Below are positions 25,478-35,744 of a stretch of 64,000 nt of DNA, one piece after another. Both the position numbers and the translations under genes were made by a program. Source of the DNA: Desulfovibrio piger ATCC 29098. Its GTDB lineage: Bacteria > Desulfobacterota > Desulfovibrionia > Desulfovibrionales > Desulfovibrionaceae. The DNA is taken from contig NZ_DS996359.1 of assembly GCF_000156375.1 (NCBI RefSeq), positions 856,665 to 920,664 on the forward strand, read 5' to 3'. The notes below the pieces were generated by a model. The model was given only the letters and a program-made list of their open reading frames with translations. It searched no databases and was not told where the DNA came from. Positions within the stretch are counted from its first letter, which is position 1. Each line of letters starts with the position of its first letter.

Positions 25478-26141
25478 ACAGAGTCCCCGCTCTCAGTTCC
25501 AGACTACGATTCATGGTAGCGGCCAACTCGCGGTTGTGGGTGACAATCACGAGGGTCATGCCCAGTTCGCGGTTCAGTTCGCGCATCAGGGTACTGACCT
25601 GCTCACCAGTATTTTCGTCAAGGTTGCCCGTGGGTTCGTCAGCCAGCAGCACCCTCGGGCGCAGCAAAACGGCACGGGCAATGGCTACCCGCTGCCGCTC
25701 CCCGCCGGACAGGGTGGAGACCTTGCTCTCCACACGGTGGGCAAGGCCCACGCGTTCCAGCATGGTGCGGGCATCGGGCAGCACATCGGCCCGACAGGCA
25801 CCGCCTATCAGGGCCGGCATGGCCACGTTTTCCAGGGCCGAGAATTCCGGCAGGAGATGATGGAACTGAAACACGAAGCCCAGCGTCCTGTTGCGGAAGC
25901 GGGCTTTTTCGTCAGGCTTCATCTCGGACATGTCCCGGCCGTCAAAAAAGATTTTTCCACTGCTTGGAGTATCAAGAGCCCCCATAAGATGCAAGAGGGT
26001 ACTCTTGCCGGAGCCGGAGGTCCCCACGATGGCCAGCGACTCCCCTTCTTCCACGGAGAGGTTGATATCCTTGAATATCTCCAGGTTCTCCGGGCCGGAG
26101 AACCGCTTGCCCACATGTTCGAATTTGTAGAGCTCGGCCAT
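25458..26141 (-). CDS. lolD: LolD, lipoprotein-releasing ATPase
   Basis: ATPase of the LolCDE complex that extracts lipoproteins from the inner membrane for delivery to the outer membrane. 227 residues from the ATG at 26141; a GTG at 26147 is an alternative. Walker A GTSGSGKST, Q-loop FVFQFHHLLPEFSALENV (the LolD-typical HHLLPEF), signature LSGGERQR, Walker B VLLADEPTGNLD, H-loop VTHNREL. It overlaps lolE upstream and bamA downstream, forming a tight outer-membrane biogenesis operon. Confidence 0.93.
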   Translation of the reverse strand: MAELYKFEHVGKRFSGPENLEIFKDINLSVEEGESLAIVGTSGSGKSTLLHLMGALDTPSSGKIFFDGRDMSEMKPDEKARFRNRTLGFVFQFHHLLPEFSALENVAMPALIGGACRADVLPDARTMLERVGLAHRVESKVSTLSGGERQRVAIARAVLLRPRVLLADEPTGNLDENTGEQVSTLMRELNRELGMTLVIVTHNRELAATMNRSLELRAGTLYEKTFA

Positions 26142-26143
26142 GA

Positions 26144-27376
26144 TCACTCGTAGCGCAGGGCTTCCGCGGGCTCAAGGCGTGCGGCCTGCCGCGCCGGGTA
26201 CAGGGTTGCCAGGAAACAGAGCAGCATGGCGCTGGCCCCGATGATGAGCACGTCCTGCCAGGTGATGATGATGGGCAGGTGGTCCAGGGTATAGACGTTT
26301 TCGGGCAGCTTGATGAAGCGGTAACGCTTCAGCGCCCAGCCCAGGCTCAGGCCCATGCCGTAACCCAGCAGGGTGCCCACGAAGCCGATGATGGTGCCCT
26401 GGAGCATGAAGATGCGGCGGATCATGGAACGGGTGGCGCCCATGGACATGAGGATGGCGATGTCGCGGGTCTTCTCCATGACCAGCATGACCAGGGAGGT
26501 TACGATGGAGAAGGAGCCGATGAGCACCACCATGGTCAGCAGGATGAACATGCCGATCTTTTCCAGCTTGAGGGCCGCGAAAAGGTTGGCGTTCATCTCC
26601 ATCCAGTGGCGCACATAGAAGGGGGAGCCCAGGGTGTCCTGGACGCTCTGGGCGATGGCGTCGGCCTTGTAGACGTCGTCCACCATGATCTCGATGCCGG
26701 TCAGGAAACCGTCGGGCAGGCCGAGGATGTCGCGCGCGGCCTTGAGGTCCACGAAGGCCAGGGTGGCGTCGTATTCGAACATGCCGGTCTTGAAGATGCC
26801 CACCACCTCGAAGGGACGGATGCGCGGCGAATAGCCGGTGGCGCCCTTTTCCCCGGAGGGGGAGAGCAGGTTGACGCGGCTGCCCAGGCCGATGCCCAGA
26901 CGTTTGGCCAGCTCCTCGCCGATGACGATGCCCGGCGTGCCCTCACGCTTCAGGTCGGCCACGGAGCCGCGGCGGATCTCGCGCAGCATGCTCAGGACCT
27001 TGGGCGCGCTTTCGGGATCGATGCCGCGCAGCACCAGACCTTTGACGCCGCCGGCGGCGGAGAGCATGACTTCCGTATAGATGAAGGGCGTGGCGCCGCG
27101 CACATGTTCCACGGCCTCCACCCGCTGCACCAGGTCGGGGTGCTGCTGGAAGGCCGCGGGCACATACGACATGACGATGCCGTGGGCATTGGCGCCGATG
27201 ATCTTGTCACGCATGTCGGTGGTCAGGCCGTTGTAGACGCCCAGGACCACCACCAGGGCGCCGACGCCGAGGGCGACGCCCAGGATGGACATGATGGAGA
27301 TGATGTAGATGAAGGTCTGTTTGCGGCGCGAGAACAGGTATCTCAGCGCCACAAACAGCTCAAAGGGCATGCGCAT
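26144..27376 (-). CDS. lolE: LolC/LolE family lipoprotein-releasing permease
   Basis: 410 residues with the MacB-PCD/FtsX layout: one N-terminal transmembrane helix after FVALRYLFSRRKQTFIYIIS, a large periplasmic domain with GLVLRGIDPE, and three C-terminal helices (FILLTMVVLIGSFSIVTSLV, then TIIGFVGTLLGYGMGLSLGW, then the end). The motif MSMGATRSMIRRIFMLQG is diagnostic. Only one such permease gene is present beside lolD, so the complex may be a LolF-type homodimer; a second copy elsewhere cannot be excluded. It begins 7 bases after lysS. Confidence 0.9.
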   Translation of the reverse strand: MRMPFELFVALRYLFSRRKQTFIYIISIMSILGVALGVGALVVVLGVYNGLTTDMRDKIIGANAHGIVMSYVPAAFQQHPDLVQRVEAVEHVRGATPFIYTEVMLSAAGGVKGLVLRGIDPESAPKVLSMLREIRRGSVADLKREGTPGIVIGEELAKRLGIGLGSRVNLLSPSGEKGATGYSPRIRPFEVVGIFKTGMFEYDATLAFVDLKAARDILGLPDGFLTGIEIMVDDVYKADAIAQSVQDTLGSPFYVRHWMEMNANLFAALKLEKIGMFILLTMVVLIGSFSIVTSLVMLVMEKTRDIAILMSMGATRSMIRRIFMLQGTIIGFVGTLLGYGMGLSLGWALKRYRFIKLPENVYTLDHLPIIITWQDVLIIGASAMLLCFLATLYPARQAARLEPAEALRYE

Positions 27377-27382
27377 GCTTGT

Positions 27383-28969
<1,587 letters not shown>

Positions 28970-29187
28970 TGCAAACTCCTGCTTCGGGCATGGCCCGGCC
29001 CTCTTTCGGGCTCAACGGTTGAATGGCTAGAGGTATGCCATTCAGGCCCCGTCGTCAAGGTTCCGGGCCGGGGGACCTCTGCTGTGGAAGGGTGCCTTTC
29101 GGCCGGGAAAATGATAAAGTGGTCATACTTGAATTTCATTGAAGCATAGTTTACCGTTTTCAAAACGTAACCCCGCAAGGACCAAAC

Positions 29188-29751
29188 ATGAAAAAATTGA
29201 CCATCTCCTTTCTCGGCCGGGACTGCCCCGGCATCGTCTCCGCGGTAAGCCAGATCCTCGGGCAGACCGGCTGCAATATTATCGAGGTCACCCAGACCAT
29301 CCTTTGCGGTGAGTTCGCGGCCATCTTTATCGTCCAGGCCCCTGAAAACGTGACGGAAGAATCCCTGCACACCCAGCTGGCCCTGGGCCTGGTGGATGCC
29401 AAGCTCGACCTTTCCGTGCTGGTGCGCCCGGCCGTGGAAGGCCGCTGGGAAGACTCCGTGGTCAGCCAGCCCTTCGTAGTCACGGTGGACGGCCCCGACC
29501 GCCCCGGCCTCATCGCCGCCATGAGCCGCGTCTTTGCCCGTCACGGTGTCAACATCGACAGCCTCAAGGCCGTCCTGGGCCAGGATCACAGCAACCACGC
29601 CCTGTTCGTGTTCGAGGTCAAGGTCCCCGAAAATGCCGACCTCGGCCGCCTGCGTCGCGAGCTGGCCAGCGAAGGCCAGGCCCAGGGCCTGCGCGTCAGC
29701 GTGCAGCACCGCGACATCTTCGAAGCCGTCCATCGTATCGGCTCCTTCTAG
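29188..29751 (+). CDS. double ACT-domain protein, GcvR-like
   Basis: 187 residues holding two ACT domains: the first opens LTISFLGRDCPGIVSAVSQIL (about 3-80), the second FVVTVDGPDRPGLIAAMSRV (about 95-170). This is the layout of GcvR-type regulators and of small ACT-ACT proteins that bind amino acids. It lies 60 bases before the UPF0210 gene; that pairing recurs in many bacteria and archaea, suggesting the two proteins work together. Ligand and partner are unknown. AAGGA lies before the ATG. Confidence 0.8.
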   Translation: MKKLTISFLGRDCPGIVSAVSQILGQTGCNIIEVTQTILCGEFAAIFIVQAPENVTEESLHTQLALGLVDAKLDLSVLVRPAVEGRWEDSVVSQPFVVTVDGPDRPGLIAAMSRVFARHGVNIDSLKAVLGQDHSNHALFVFEVKVPENADLGRLRRELASEGQAQGLRVSVQHRDIFEAVHRIGSF

Positions 29752-29810
29752 GATCCCGTCCGTCCCGGAGCGCGGCAGGACCGCCTCCGCAAGTATCATA
29801 AGGAATATCC

Positions 29811-31193
29811 ATGCTTTCTGAACGCGAAGTTATCAATACGCTCAACATGCTCCGCAACGAGCATCTGGACGTGCGTACCGTGACCCTGGGCGTGAGCCTG
29901 TTCGACTGTGTCAGCCACGACATCGACCTCTTCACCGGCAACGTCAAAGCCAAGCTGCACCGCTATGCCTCCCAGCTGGTCAACGTCTGCAACGAAGTGG
30001 GCGACAAGTACGGCATCCCGGTGGTCAACAAACGTATCAGCGTCAGCCCCATCGCCGTGGTGGGGGCCCCCTTCGGCCCCGACGGCATGGTGCGCGTCTG
30101 CCAGGCCCTGGACGAAGCGGCCAAGGAAGCCGGCGTCGACTTCCTGGGTGGTTTCTCCGCCCTGGTGGAAAAAGGTTTCGCCAACGGCGACCGTGCCCTC
30201 ATCGAGGCCCTGCCCGAAGCCCTGGCCACCACGGACCGCATCTGCTCCTCCATCAACGTGGCCTCTTCCCGCTCCGGCATCAATATGGATGCCGTGGCCC
30301 TGATGGGTGAACAGATCCTCAAGGTGGCCCAGGCCACGGCCGACCGCGGCGGTCTTGGCTGTGCCAAGCTGGTGGTCTTCGCCAACATCCCGCAGGACGT
30401 GCCCTTCATGGCCGGTGCCTACCTGGGCGTGGGCGAGCCCGACGTGGTCATCAACGTGGGCGTTTCCGGCCCCGGCGTGGTCAAGAAGGCCATCGACCGT
30501 GCCCTGGAGCACAGCCGCAACGGCGGCAAGCCCATGACCCTGCTGGACGTGGCTGAAGTCATCAAGCGCACGGCCTACAAGGTGACCCGTGTGGGCGAGA
30601 TGATCGGTAACGAAGTGGCCCAGCGTCTGGGCCTGCCCTTCGGCGTGGCCGACCTTTCCCTGGCTCCCACCCCGGCCGTGGGCGACAGCGTGGGCGAGAT
30701 CTTCCAGAGCGTGGGTCTGTCCAGCATCGGTGCGCCCGGCACCACGGCCGTGCTGGCCATGCTCAACGATGCCGTGAAGAAGGGCGGCGCCTTCGCCTCC
30801 TCTTCCGTGGGCGGCCTGTCCGGCGCCTTCATCCCTGTTTCCGAAGACTCCAGCATCGAGGCGGCGGCCACCTCCGGCCTGCTGAGCCTGGAAAAGCTGG
30901 AAGCCATGACCAGCGTCTGCTCCGTGGGCCTGGACATGATCGCCATCCCCGGCGATACCCCGGCCAGCACCATTTCCGGCCTTATCGCCGACGAAATGGC
31001 CATCGGCATGATCAACCACAAGACCACGGCCGTGCGCGTCATCCCCGTGCCCGGCAAGGGCGTGGGCGAGGAAGTGAGCTTCGGCGGCCTGCTGGGCAAG
31101 GCGGCCATCATCCCCGTGCCCAAGGGCGACGCCAGTGCCTTCATCGGCCTGGGTGGTCGTATCCCGGCCCCCATCCACAGCCTGAAGAACTAG
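29811..31193 (+). CDS. UPF0210 (PFL/DUF711) family protein
   Basis: 460 residues, full length for the family. It begins [20 protein letters not shown] and carries [20 protein letters not shown], the conserved [32 protein letters not shown] and [18 protein letters not shown]. Proteins of this family are related to glycyl-radical enzyme folds but lack the radical site; no biochemical function is established that I know of. It forms an operon with the ACT-domain gene and ends in a strong terminator. ATAAGGA precedes the ATG. Confidence 0.85.
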   Translation: MLSEREVINTLNMLRNEHLDVRTVTLGVSLFDCVSHDIDLFTGNVKAKLHRYASQLVNVCNEVGDKYGIPVVNKRISVSPIAVVGAPFGPDGMVRVCQALDEAAKEAGVDFLGGFSALVEKGFANGDRALIEALPEALATTDRICSSINVASSRSGINMDAVALMGEQILKVAQATADRGGLGCAKLVVFANIPQDVPFMAGAYLGVGEPDVVINVGVSGPGVVKKAIDRALEHSRNGGKPMTLLDVAEVIKRTAYKVTRVGEMIGNEVAQRLGLPFGVADLSLAPTPAVGDSVGEIFQSVGLSSIGAPGTTAVLAMLNDAVKKGGAFASSSVGGLSGAFIPVSEDSSIEAAATSGLLSLEKLEAMTSVCSVGLDMIAIPGDTPASTISGLIADEMAIGMINHKTTAVRVIPVPGKGVGEEVSFGGLLGKAAIIPVPKGDASAFIGLGGRIPAPIHSLKN

Positions 31194-31211
31194 CCGGCAG
31201 GCAATGACAGT

Positions 31212-31244
31212 AAAAAAGGACGGGATCTTTTCCCGTCCTTTTTT
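31212..31244 (+). terminator. terminator of the ACT-UPF0210 operon
   Basis: A 14-bp stem beginning AAAAAAGGACGGGA with its complement and T-run, 18 bases after the stop. Confidence 0.88.
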
Positions 31245-31491
31245 GTTTTGGGGCAAAAGGCGTCCGGCTCCTCCGGACGTCCGGGGCGGTGGCCGGGATA
31301 CGGGGGCAAGCGTGGTGACGGCTCATGCCGGGGCAGGCCCTCTCTTATCGTTGATGTATCGGCAGCGGCATCCCCGGCAAATGGAGAGAGCGTTCCTTCT
31401 TTTGAGAAGGTGGGTCGCTTTGTCCCGTGCGTGGCATCAGGAGGACAGGAGCGATGGCCGGAAAAGGCCGGACAGACAGGAGAAGCGAGTG

Positions 31492-32190
31492 ATGCCGGAA
31501 GGGAATTTTTTCCACTACGATCAGGCGGCTGTGGAGCATCTGGCGCGCAAGGACAAAAAACTGGCAGCGGCCATGCAGGCCATCGGCCCGGTGCGGCGGG
31601 AGGTCATGCCGGATCTTTTCCAGGCCCTGATGCATGCCATCACAGGCCAGCAGATCAGCATGGCTGCCCAGCGCACGGTCTGGGGACGCCTGTGCGCCCT
31701 GCTGGGGGAGGTCACACCGCAGGCCCTGCTGGCCCAGCCTCCGGCCGCCTTGCAGGCATTGGGACTTTCCGCGCGCAAGGTGGACTACATGCGCGGCATC
31801 GCCCGGCAGGTGGTGGACGGGGAACTGGATCTGCCGGGCATGGCCGCTCTGGACGATGCCGAAGTCTGCCGCCGTCTTGCCGCCCTGCGGGGCATAGGAG
31901 TCTGGACGGCCGAGATGCTGTTGCTGTTCTCCCTGCAGAGGCCCGACATCCTGAGCTATGACGATCTGGCCATCCGGCGCGGTCTGCGCATGCTCTACCG
32001 GCACAAAGAGATGCCGCGAGAGCGCTTTGAACGGTACCGTCGACGCTTCTCGCCCTATGGCTCACTGGCTTCGCTGTATTTGTGGGCCATCGCAGGCGGG
32101 GCCCTGCCGGAGCTGGATGACCCGGCGGAAGGCAAAAAGGGGAGTGGACGTTCTTCCAGGCGTGCCCGGGAAGCAGCGGTAAAGGCCTGA
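31492..32190 (+). CDS. AlkA-like DNA-3-methyladenine glycosylase (HhH-GPD)
   Basis: 232 residues from the ATG at 31492 with AGGAG upstream; the frame stays open much farther upstream but has no good start there. The HhH-GPD fold is seen in ALMHAITGQQISMAAQRTVW, the hairpin LAALRGIGVWTAEMLLLFS, and the catalytic aspartate in SYDDLAIRRG. No 4Fe-4S cysteines follow, so it is the AlkA rather than the Nth type. It removes alkylated purines from DNA. The basic C-terminal tail is not conserved. Monocistronic. Confidence 0.85.
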   Translation: MPEGNFFHYDQAAVEHLARKDKKLAAAMQAIGPVRREVMPDLFQALMHAITGQQISMAAQRTVWGRLCALLGEVTPQALLAQPPAALQALGLSARKVDYMRGIARQVVDGELDLPGMAALDDAEVCRRLAALRGIGVWTAEMLLLFSLQRPDILSYDDLAIRRGLRMLYRHKEMPRERFERYRRRFSPYGSLASLYLWAIAGGALPELDDPAEGKKGSGRSSRRAREAAVKA

Positions 32191-32351
32191 GCGGCGTCCT
32201 TTCTTTTATGGAAGCACGCCTTCCAGCCTTTAAGCGTATCGGAGAGGCTTGCTCCTGAAGGTACTGGCGCTCATTGTCTTGCCTATGGCATAAGCAGGGA
32301 TGCGGAGGGGCCCTTGCGTATCTGCCGGTCCCCTCCAGCCCGCATACTAAA

Positions 32352-32385
32352 AAAGGCCCTGCGGTGTACGTTCCGCAGGGCCTTT
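32352..32385 (-). terminator. terminator after the HbpS/GlcG-like gene
   Basis: A 13-bp stem AAAGGCCCTGCGG with its complement around an 8-base loop; an A-run on plus gives the U-tract on minus. Confidence 0.8.
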
Positions 32386-32403
32386 GCCGTTACAGGGAAA
32401 AAG

Positions 32404-32895
32404 CTACTTGAGGGCAGCGGCACCGGCCTTGGCCACGTTGGTGTCTTCGGCCACGGTACCACCGCTGACGCCGATGGCGCCCACGATGACGTTGTCGCGG
32501 ATCAGCAGCTCACCGCCGCCAAAGATCACCAGGCCGCCGTTGGTGGCTTCGATGCCGAACAGTTCCTGACCGGGCTGGGAAGCGGCGCCCAGCGTGGAGG
32601 TGGGCATGTTGAAGTAACGGGCCGTGACGGCCTTCTTGGTGGAGACGTCGATGCTGCCGATGAAGGCGCCGTCCTGACGCACGAAGGCCTTCAGGTTGCC
32701 GCCCGCATCCACGATGGCGATATTCATGGGCACGCCCTGGGCTTTGGCTTTGACCAGAGCCGCATCGAGCACCTTCTGGGCTTCGGCCAGGGTCAGGTCG
32801 CCGGGGAGCTGGGTCGCGGGGGCCTTGGTCTTGGCCTGGGCCAGACCGGCGCAGAGAACGAGAGCCAGAACAAGAGGAACGATACGCTTCAGCAT
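32404..32895 (-). CDS. exported GlcG/HbpS family protein (DUF336)
   Basis: 163 residues from the ATG at 32895, preceded by AAAAGGAG. Signal peptide MLKRIVPLVLALVLCAGLAQA. The mature part is a single haem-degrading/HbpS-like domain: LTLAEAQKVLDAALVKAKAQ, MNIAIVDAGGNLKAFVRQDG, STKKAVTARYF and the closing VGAIGVSGGTVAEDTNVAKA. Members bind haem or cobalamin, or have unknown roles; no residue here settles which. Alone on the minus strand. The AT-rich DNA upstream (32960-33000) should hold its promoter. Confidence 0.82.
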   Translation of the reverse strand: MLKRIVPLVLALVLCAGLAQAKTKAPATQLPGDLTLAEAQKVLDAALVKAKAQGVPMNIAIVDAGGNLKAFVRQDGAFIGSIDVSTKKAVTARYFNMPTSTLGAASQPGQELFGIEATNGGLVIFGGGELLIRDNVIVGAIGVSGGTVAEDTNVAKAGAAALK

Positions 32896-33053
32896 ACAGG
32901 ACTCCTTTTGCCCGCAAGGGCGTTTTTCTCCTGCTCTAGCACTGTGGCGGGGCATGGGCAAGCAATAAATATTTTTTTCACATGATGGTTGTGCAATCAA
33001 TCATCATACCCTGAGGCATGCGGGGCTTTCTCCGTTCGGCTCCCGTAACAAAA

Positions 33054-33080
33054 AAGCCGGCAGCGTATGGCTGCCGGCTT
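33054..33080 (-). terminator. terminator of the TSUP-DUF486 operon
   Basis: A 10-bp stem AAGCCGGCAG with its complement around a 7-base loop; the A-run on plus is the U-tract on minus. Confidence 0.8.
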
Positions 33081-33098
33081 GGTAGCAGGGAGGGAGGA

Positions 33099-33878
33099 TC
33101 AGGCTCCGATGAGGTAGGGCGAAATGAAGAAGCGCCAGATCAGGGTGGCCAGCAGCAGGGAGAGCGAGACCCAGAGGAAGCGGCGCACGGCTTCGGTGCC
33201 GACCTTGATGGCCAGACGGCTGCCCAGCCAGTTGCCCGCGATGTTGGCGGCCATCATGGGCAGACCGACGCTCCAGATGACGGCGCCGTTCCAGATGAAC
33301 AGGATCATGGCGCCGAGGTTGGAGGCAAAGTTCATGACCTTGGACGTGGCCGAGGCTTCGATGAGGCTGATGCGCAGGACCCAGTGCAGGGCCAGGATCA
33401 GGAAGCTGCCGGTGCCGGGGCCGAAAAAGCCGTCATAGATGCCCACGATGAGGAAGCAGAGCGGCGCCAGGATCCAGTAGCGGCGACCGGAGGTGAGCGG
33501 CGGCTTTTTTTGCTCCTTCTTGGGCATGAGGGTGGCCAGCATGGCGAAGGGCAGCAGGAGCACCAGCACCTTGCCCAGCAGGTCGGGCGAGATATAGAGG
33601 GCCAGCTCGGTGCCGATACCTGCCCCTACCAGTGAAAAGCCCACGCCCAGCAGGGCCAGCCGCCAGAGGATGAGGTTGCTGCGGGCAAAATTGAGCATGG
33701 CCACGCCGGTGCCCAGGCAGCAGCCCACCTTGTTGGTGCCCAGGGCCAGCTGGGGCGGCAGGCCGGAAAGCAGCAGAGCGGGGATAGTGATGAGGCCGCC
33801 GCCGCCCGCGATGGAATCGATGAAGCCCGCCACGAAGGCGGCGCAGGTACAGAAAAGGATGATAGCCGTGCTGACCAT
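33099..33878 (-). CDS. TSUP (TauE/SafE/YfcA) family membrane exporter
   Basis: 259 residues with about eight transmembrane helices. The opening AAFVAGFIDSIAGGGGLITIPALL and its internal counterpart FLIVGIYDGFFGPGTGSFLIL are the two repeats that define the TSUP family. Members move sulfonates, sulfite or other organic anions across the inner membrane. In a sulfur-metabolising organism a sulfite or sulfonate substrate is tempting but unproven. It begins one base after the DUF486 gene stop, so the two are cotranscribed. Confidence 0.85.
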   Translation of the reverse strand: MVSTAIILFCTCAAFVAGFIDSIAGGGGLITIPALLLSGLPPQLALGTNKVGCCLGTGVAMLNFARSNLILWRLALLGVGFSLVGAGIGTELALYISPDLLGKVLVLLLPFAMLATLMPKKEQKKPPLTSGRRYWILAPLCFLIVGIYDGFFGPGTGSFLILALHWVLRISLIEASATSKVMNFASNLGAMILFIWNGAVIWSVGLPMMAANIAGNWLGSRLAIKVGTEAVRRFLWVSLSLLLATLIWRFFISPYLIGA

Positions 33879-33879
33879 G

Positions 33880-34227
33880 CTACCATTCCTTGAAAATGAC
33901 GTAGGCGGCCAGCACGATGAGGGCGAACCCCAGGATATGGTTCCAGCGCAGGGTCTCGTGCAGATAGAAGACGGAGAAGAGCGAGAAGACCGTCAGGGAG
34001 ATGACCTCCTGGATGGTCTTCAGCTCCGCCGCGTTGAAGTAGCCGTAACCGATGCGGTTGGCCGGGACCTGCAGCACGTACTCGAAAAAGGCGATGCACC
34101 AGCTGATGAAGATGACCATGGGCAGGGCCATGCTCTTGTGCTTCAGGTGACCGTACCAGGCGAAGGTCATGAAGACATTGGAGAGCACCAGCAGGCCGAC
34201 TGTGGCGACCGGGACGGGGATCTGCAT
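33880..34227 (-). CDS. DUF486/DMT-like small membrane protein
   Basis: 115 residues with four predicted membrane segments. The sequence VGLLVLSNVFMTFAWYGHLK and the middle VPANRIGYGYFNAAELKTIQEV are characteristic of DUF486, a family of small transporters related to the drug/metabolite transporter superfamily. AAGGAG precedes the ATG at 34227. It is the first gene of a two-gene operon with the TSUP exporter. Function unknown. Confidence 0.82.
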   Translation of the reverse strand: MQIPVPVATVGLLVLSNVFMTFAWYGHLKHKSMALPMVIFISWCIAFFEYVLQVPANRIGYGYFNAAELKTIQEVISLTVFSLFSVFYLHETLRWNHILGFALIVLAAYVIFKEW

Positions 34228-34256
34228 GACAGGCTCCTTGGAGCAGATAAAGAAAA

Positions 34257-34280
34257 AACGCCTATGTTTCCACAGGCGTT
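34257..34280 (-). terminator. terminator of the downstream tRNA-Thr copy
   Basis: A 7-bp stem AACGCCT/AGGCGTT with loop ATGTTTCCAC and a T-run on minus; identical to the hairpin at 34394-34417. Confidence 0.75.
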
Positions 34281-34288
34281 GAAATTTC

Positions 34289-34364
34289 TGGAGCCCTTGA
34301 CCAGGATTGAACTGGTGACCTCATCCTTACCAAGGATGCACTCTACCGACTGAGCTACAAGGGC
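34289..34364 (-). tRNA. tRNA-Thr (anticodon GGT), copy 2
   Basis: A 76-base tRNA on the minus strand with CCA encoded at 34291-34289. The acceptor is GCCCTTG/CAAGGGC, the D-arm GCTCAGTCGGTAGAGT, the anticodon loop in CATCCTTGGTAAGGATG gives GGT, and the T-arm is ACCAGTTCAATCCTGGT. It is identical to the copy at 34429-34504. Confidence 0.96.
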
Positions 34365-34393
34365 GGTCCTATATGTCCGGGTTTCCCCAAAAA

Positions 34394-34417
34394 AACGCCT
34401 ATGTTTCCACAGGCGTT
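34394..34417 (-). terminator. terminator of the upstream tRNA-Thr copy
   Basis: The same AACGCCT/AGGCGTT hairpin with its T-run, lying between the two tRNA copies; it was duplicated together with the gene. Confidence 0.7.
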
Positions 34418-34428
34418 GTGTTGTTTGC

Positions 34429-34504
34429 TGGAGCCCTTGACCAGGATTGAACTGGTGACCTCATCCTTACCAAGGATGCACTCTACCGACTGAGCTACAA
34501 GGGC
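34429..34504 (-). tRNA. tRNA-Thr (anticodon GGT), copy 1
   Basis: The same 76-base tRNA as at 34289-34364, offset by exactly 140 bases; CCA encoded at 34431-34429. It is the promoter-proximal copy. Confidence 0.96.
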
Positions 34505-34521
34505 GTGCTCAACGAAGAAGA

Positions 34522-34550
34522 CTTCTACGGAAAAACTCCTCCGGGGTCAA
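34522..34550 (-). promoter_or_regulatory. promoter of the tRNA-Thr pair
   Basis: Minus strand TTGACC (34550-34545), 17-base spacer, TAGAAG (34527-34522), about 18 bases before the tRNA 5' end. Confidence 0.65.
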
Positions 34551-35127
34551 GCAATTTTTTCATTTTTTGCCGATAAAAAATTATTTGTAGATAATGCACT
34601 GAAATATATTAACTAGTTTCTAGATATTTGGGCGCATTCGTGGAGCGATGCTCCCTGAAACGGCAGCCCCCGATACGAAAAGGGCATTGATGGGCCTATC
34701 CGGCAGCCGGCATGGCAAGCGATGACGTGCAGGTGGCAGGGGCGGTTTATCTGCCCGGGCCATCCACAGGGGATGCCGGAATATCCTCCTTACCGCTACG
34801 CTTTCCATGGCCCCTCCGCCATGCGGGCATGGGATGCGTACCGGCATAGAACTGGTATGTGGAGGCCAGGCAAACAATGGGGATCGGCGCCCCGTAAGCC
34901 AGCCCGGCAAGGCGTGTGTCGTGCAGGCGGAGGGCAAGGTGGCAGGACCTGCGTGAGTTCCAGCATCAATAAAGAATGAAAGCCAAATCGGGCAAGGGCA
35001 GAGCGGCAAGGATGGGAGAAGGGAGCAAGCTGACTGCCCACAGAGGGAGCGGAGACAGTCCGGCGGCCCGCAGCCCGCAGCTTCAGGCCAGGCGCACGGA
35101 GAGGGATAAAAGTTTTAGGGGGGATGG
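34551..35127. other. gene-free stretch between tRNA-Thr and darP
   Basis: About 580 bases without a supported gene. The first 80 are AT-rich and lie upstream of the tRNA promoter; the rest is GC-rich with short open frames on both strands whose sequences look like noise. Confidence 0.4.
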
Positions 35128-35131
35128 GGGT

Positions 35132-35178
35132 GCAGGGGGAAGGGAGAGCCTTTTCCAAAAGGGGCCCCTTCCCCCTGC
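35132..35178. repeat. GC-rich palindrome, member 3 of a dispersed family
   Basis: Arms GCAGGGGGAAGGG (35132-35144) and 35166-35178 pair perfectly, with an inner CCTTTT/AAAAGG hairpin. On the minus strand a C-rich run and TAAAACTTTT follow. It lies 17 bases beyond the darP stop and may act as its terminator. Confidence 0.6.
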
Positions 35179-35194
35179 CAAAAAGCGGGGTTTC

Positions 35195-35743
35195 CTAGCG
35201 TTGTTCCAGCAGACGCATGATGCCCCGGAAGAGGGCGCGACGGGCATGGGGCGGGCGCCGGTCGTCTTCCTTGCGGGCTTCGGCCAGCAGCTTTTCCAGC
35301 TCCGGGCGTCCCGCGGCTTCGGCATCGGGCCAGGGGAAGGCGGCCAGAAGATCCTCCACGTCCGCCTCGGCAGCGGAGAGCAGCTTTTCCCGCCACTGTT
35401 CGGCCAGATGCAGACGGGCGGCGTCGGCCTGCTGCCCGTTCTTGCGGGCCTCGATGGCTTCGGCCAGCGGCCCGGCGTCTACCTCGCGCATGAGGCGGCC
35501 TATGAACTGGAGCTGGCGGCGCTTGCCTTCGCGGTTGCTGATGCGGGCATACAGGCGCAGGGCCTCCAGCAGGTCGGGCGTCAGGGGCAGCCTGTCCAGT
35601 TCGTTGACGGGCAGTTTGGTCAGTTCAGCGCCCAGATCCTGCAGGGCAGTGCTCTGGCGCTTCTTGGCCGAGCGGCTGAGCTGTTCGGGGGCTTCCTGAC
35701 CGTTGGTCTCCACATCCCATTGATATTGTTTTTTGCGCGGCAT
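35195..35743 (-). CDS. darP: DarP/YjgA (DUF615) ribosome-associated protein
   Basis: 182 residues, all helical and charged. The opening KSAKKR-like element (SRSAKKRQSTALQDLGAELT), LPLTPDLLEALRLYARISN and REGKRRQLQFIGRLMREVD are diagnostic for the family, which joins late 50S assembly in E. coli. The start lies two bases after the UbiA-family stop, so it is the last gene of a minus-strand operon moaB-ubiA-darP. Confidence 0.88.
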   Translation of the reverse strand: MPRKKQYQWDVETNGQEAPEQLSRSAKKRQSTALQDLGAELTKLPVNELDRLPLTPDLLEALRLYARISNREGKRRQLQFIGRLMREVDAGPLAEAIEARKNGQQADAARLHLAEQWREKLLSAAEADVEDLLAAFPWPDAEAAGRPELEKLLAEARKEDDRRPPHARRALFRGIMRLLEQR

Positions 35744-35744
35744 C

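Noticed and set aside
22877-25519. An 880-codon plus-strand frame opposite bamA
   Set aside because: His/Val/Gly-rich reverse reading of bamA with no domain.
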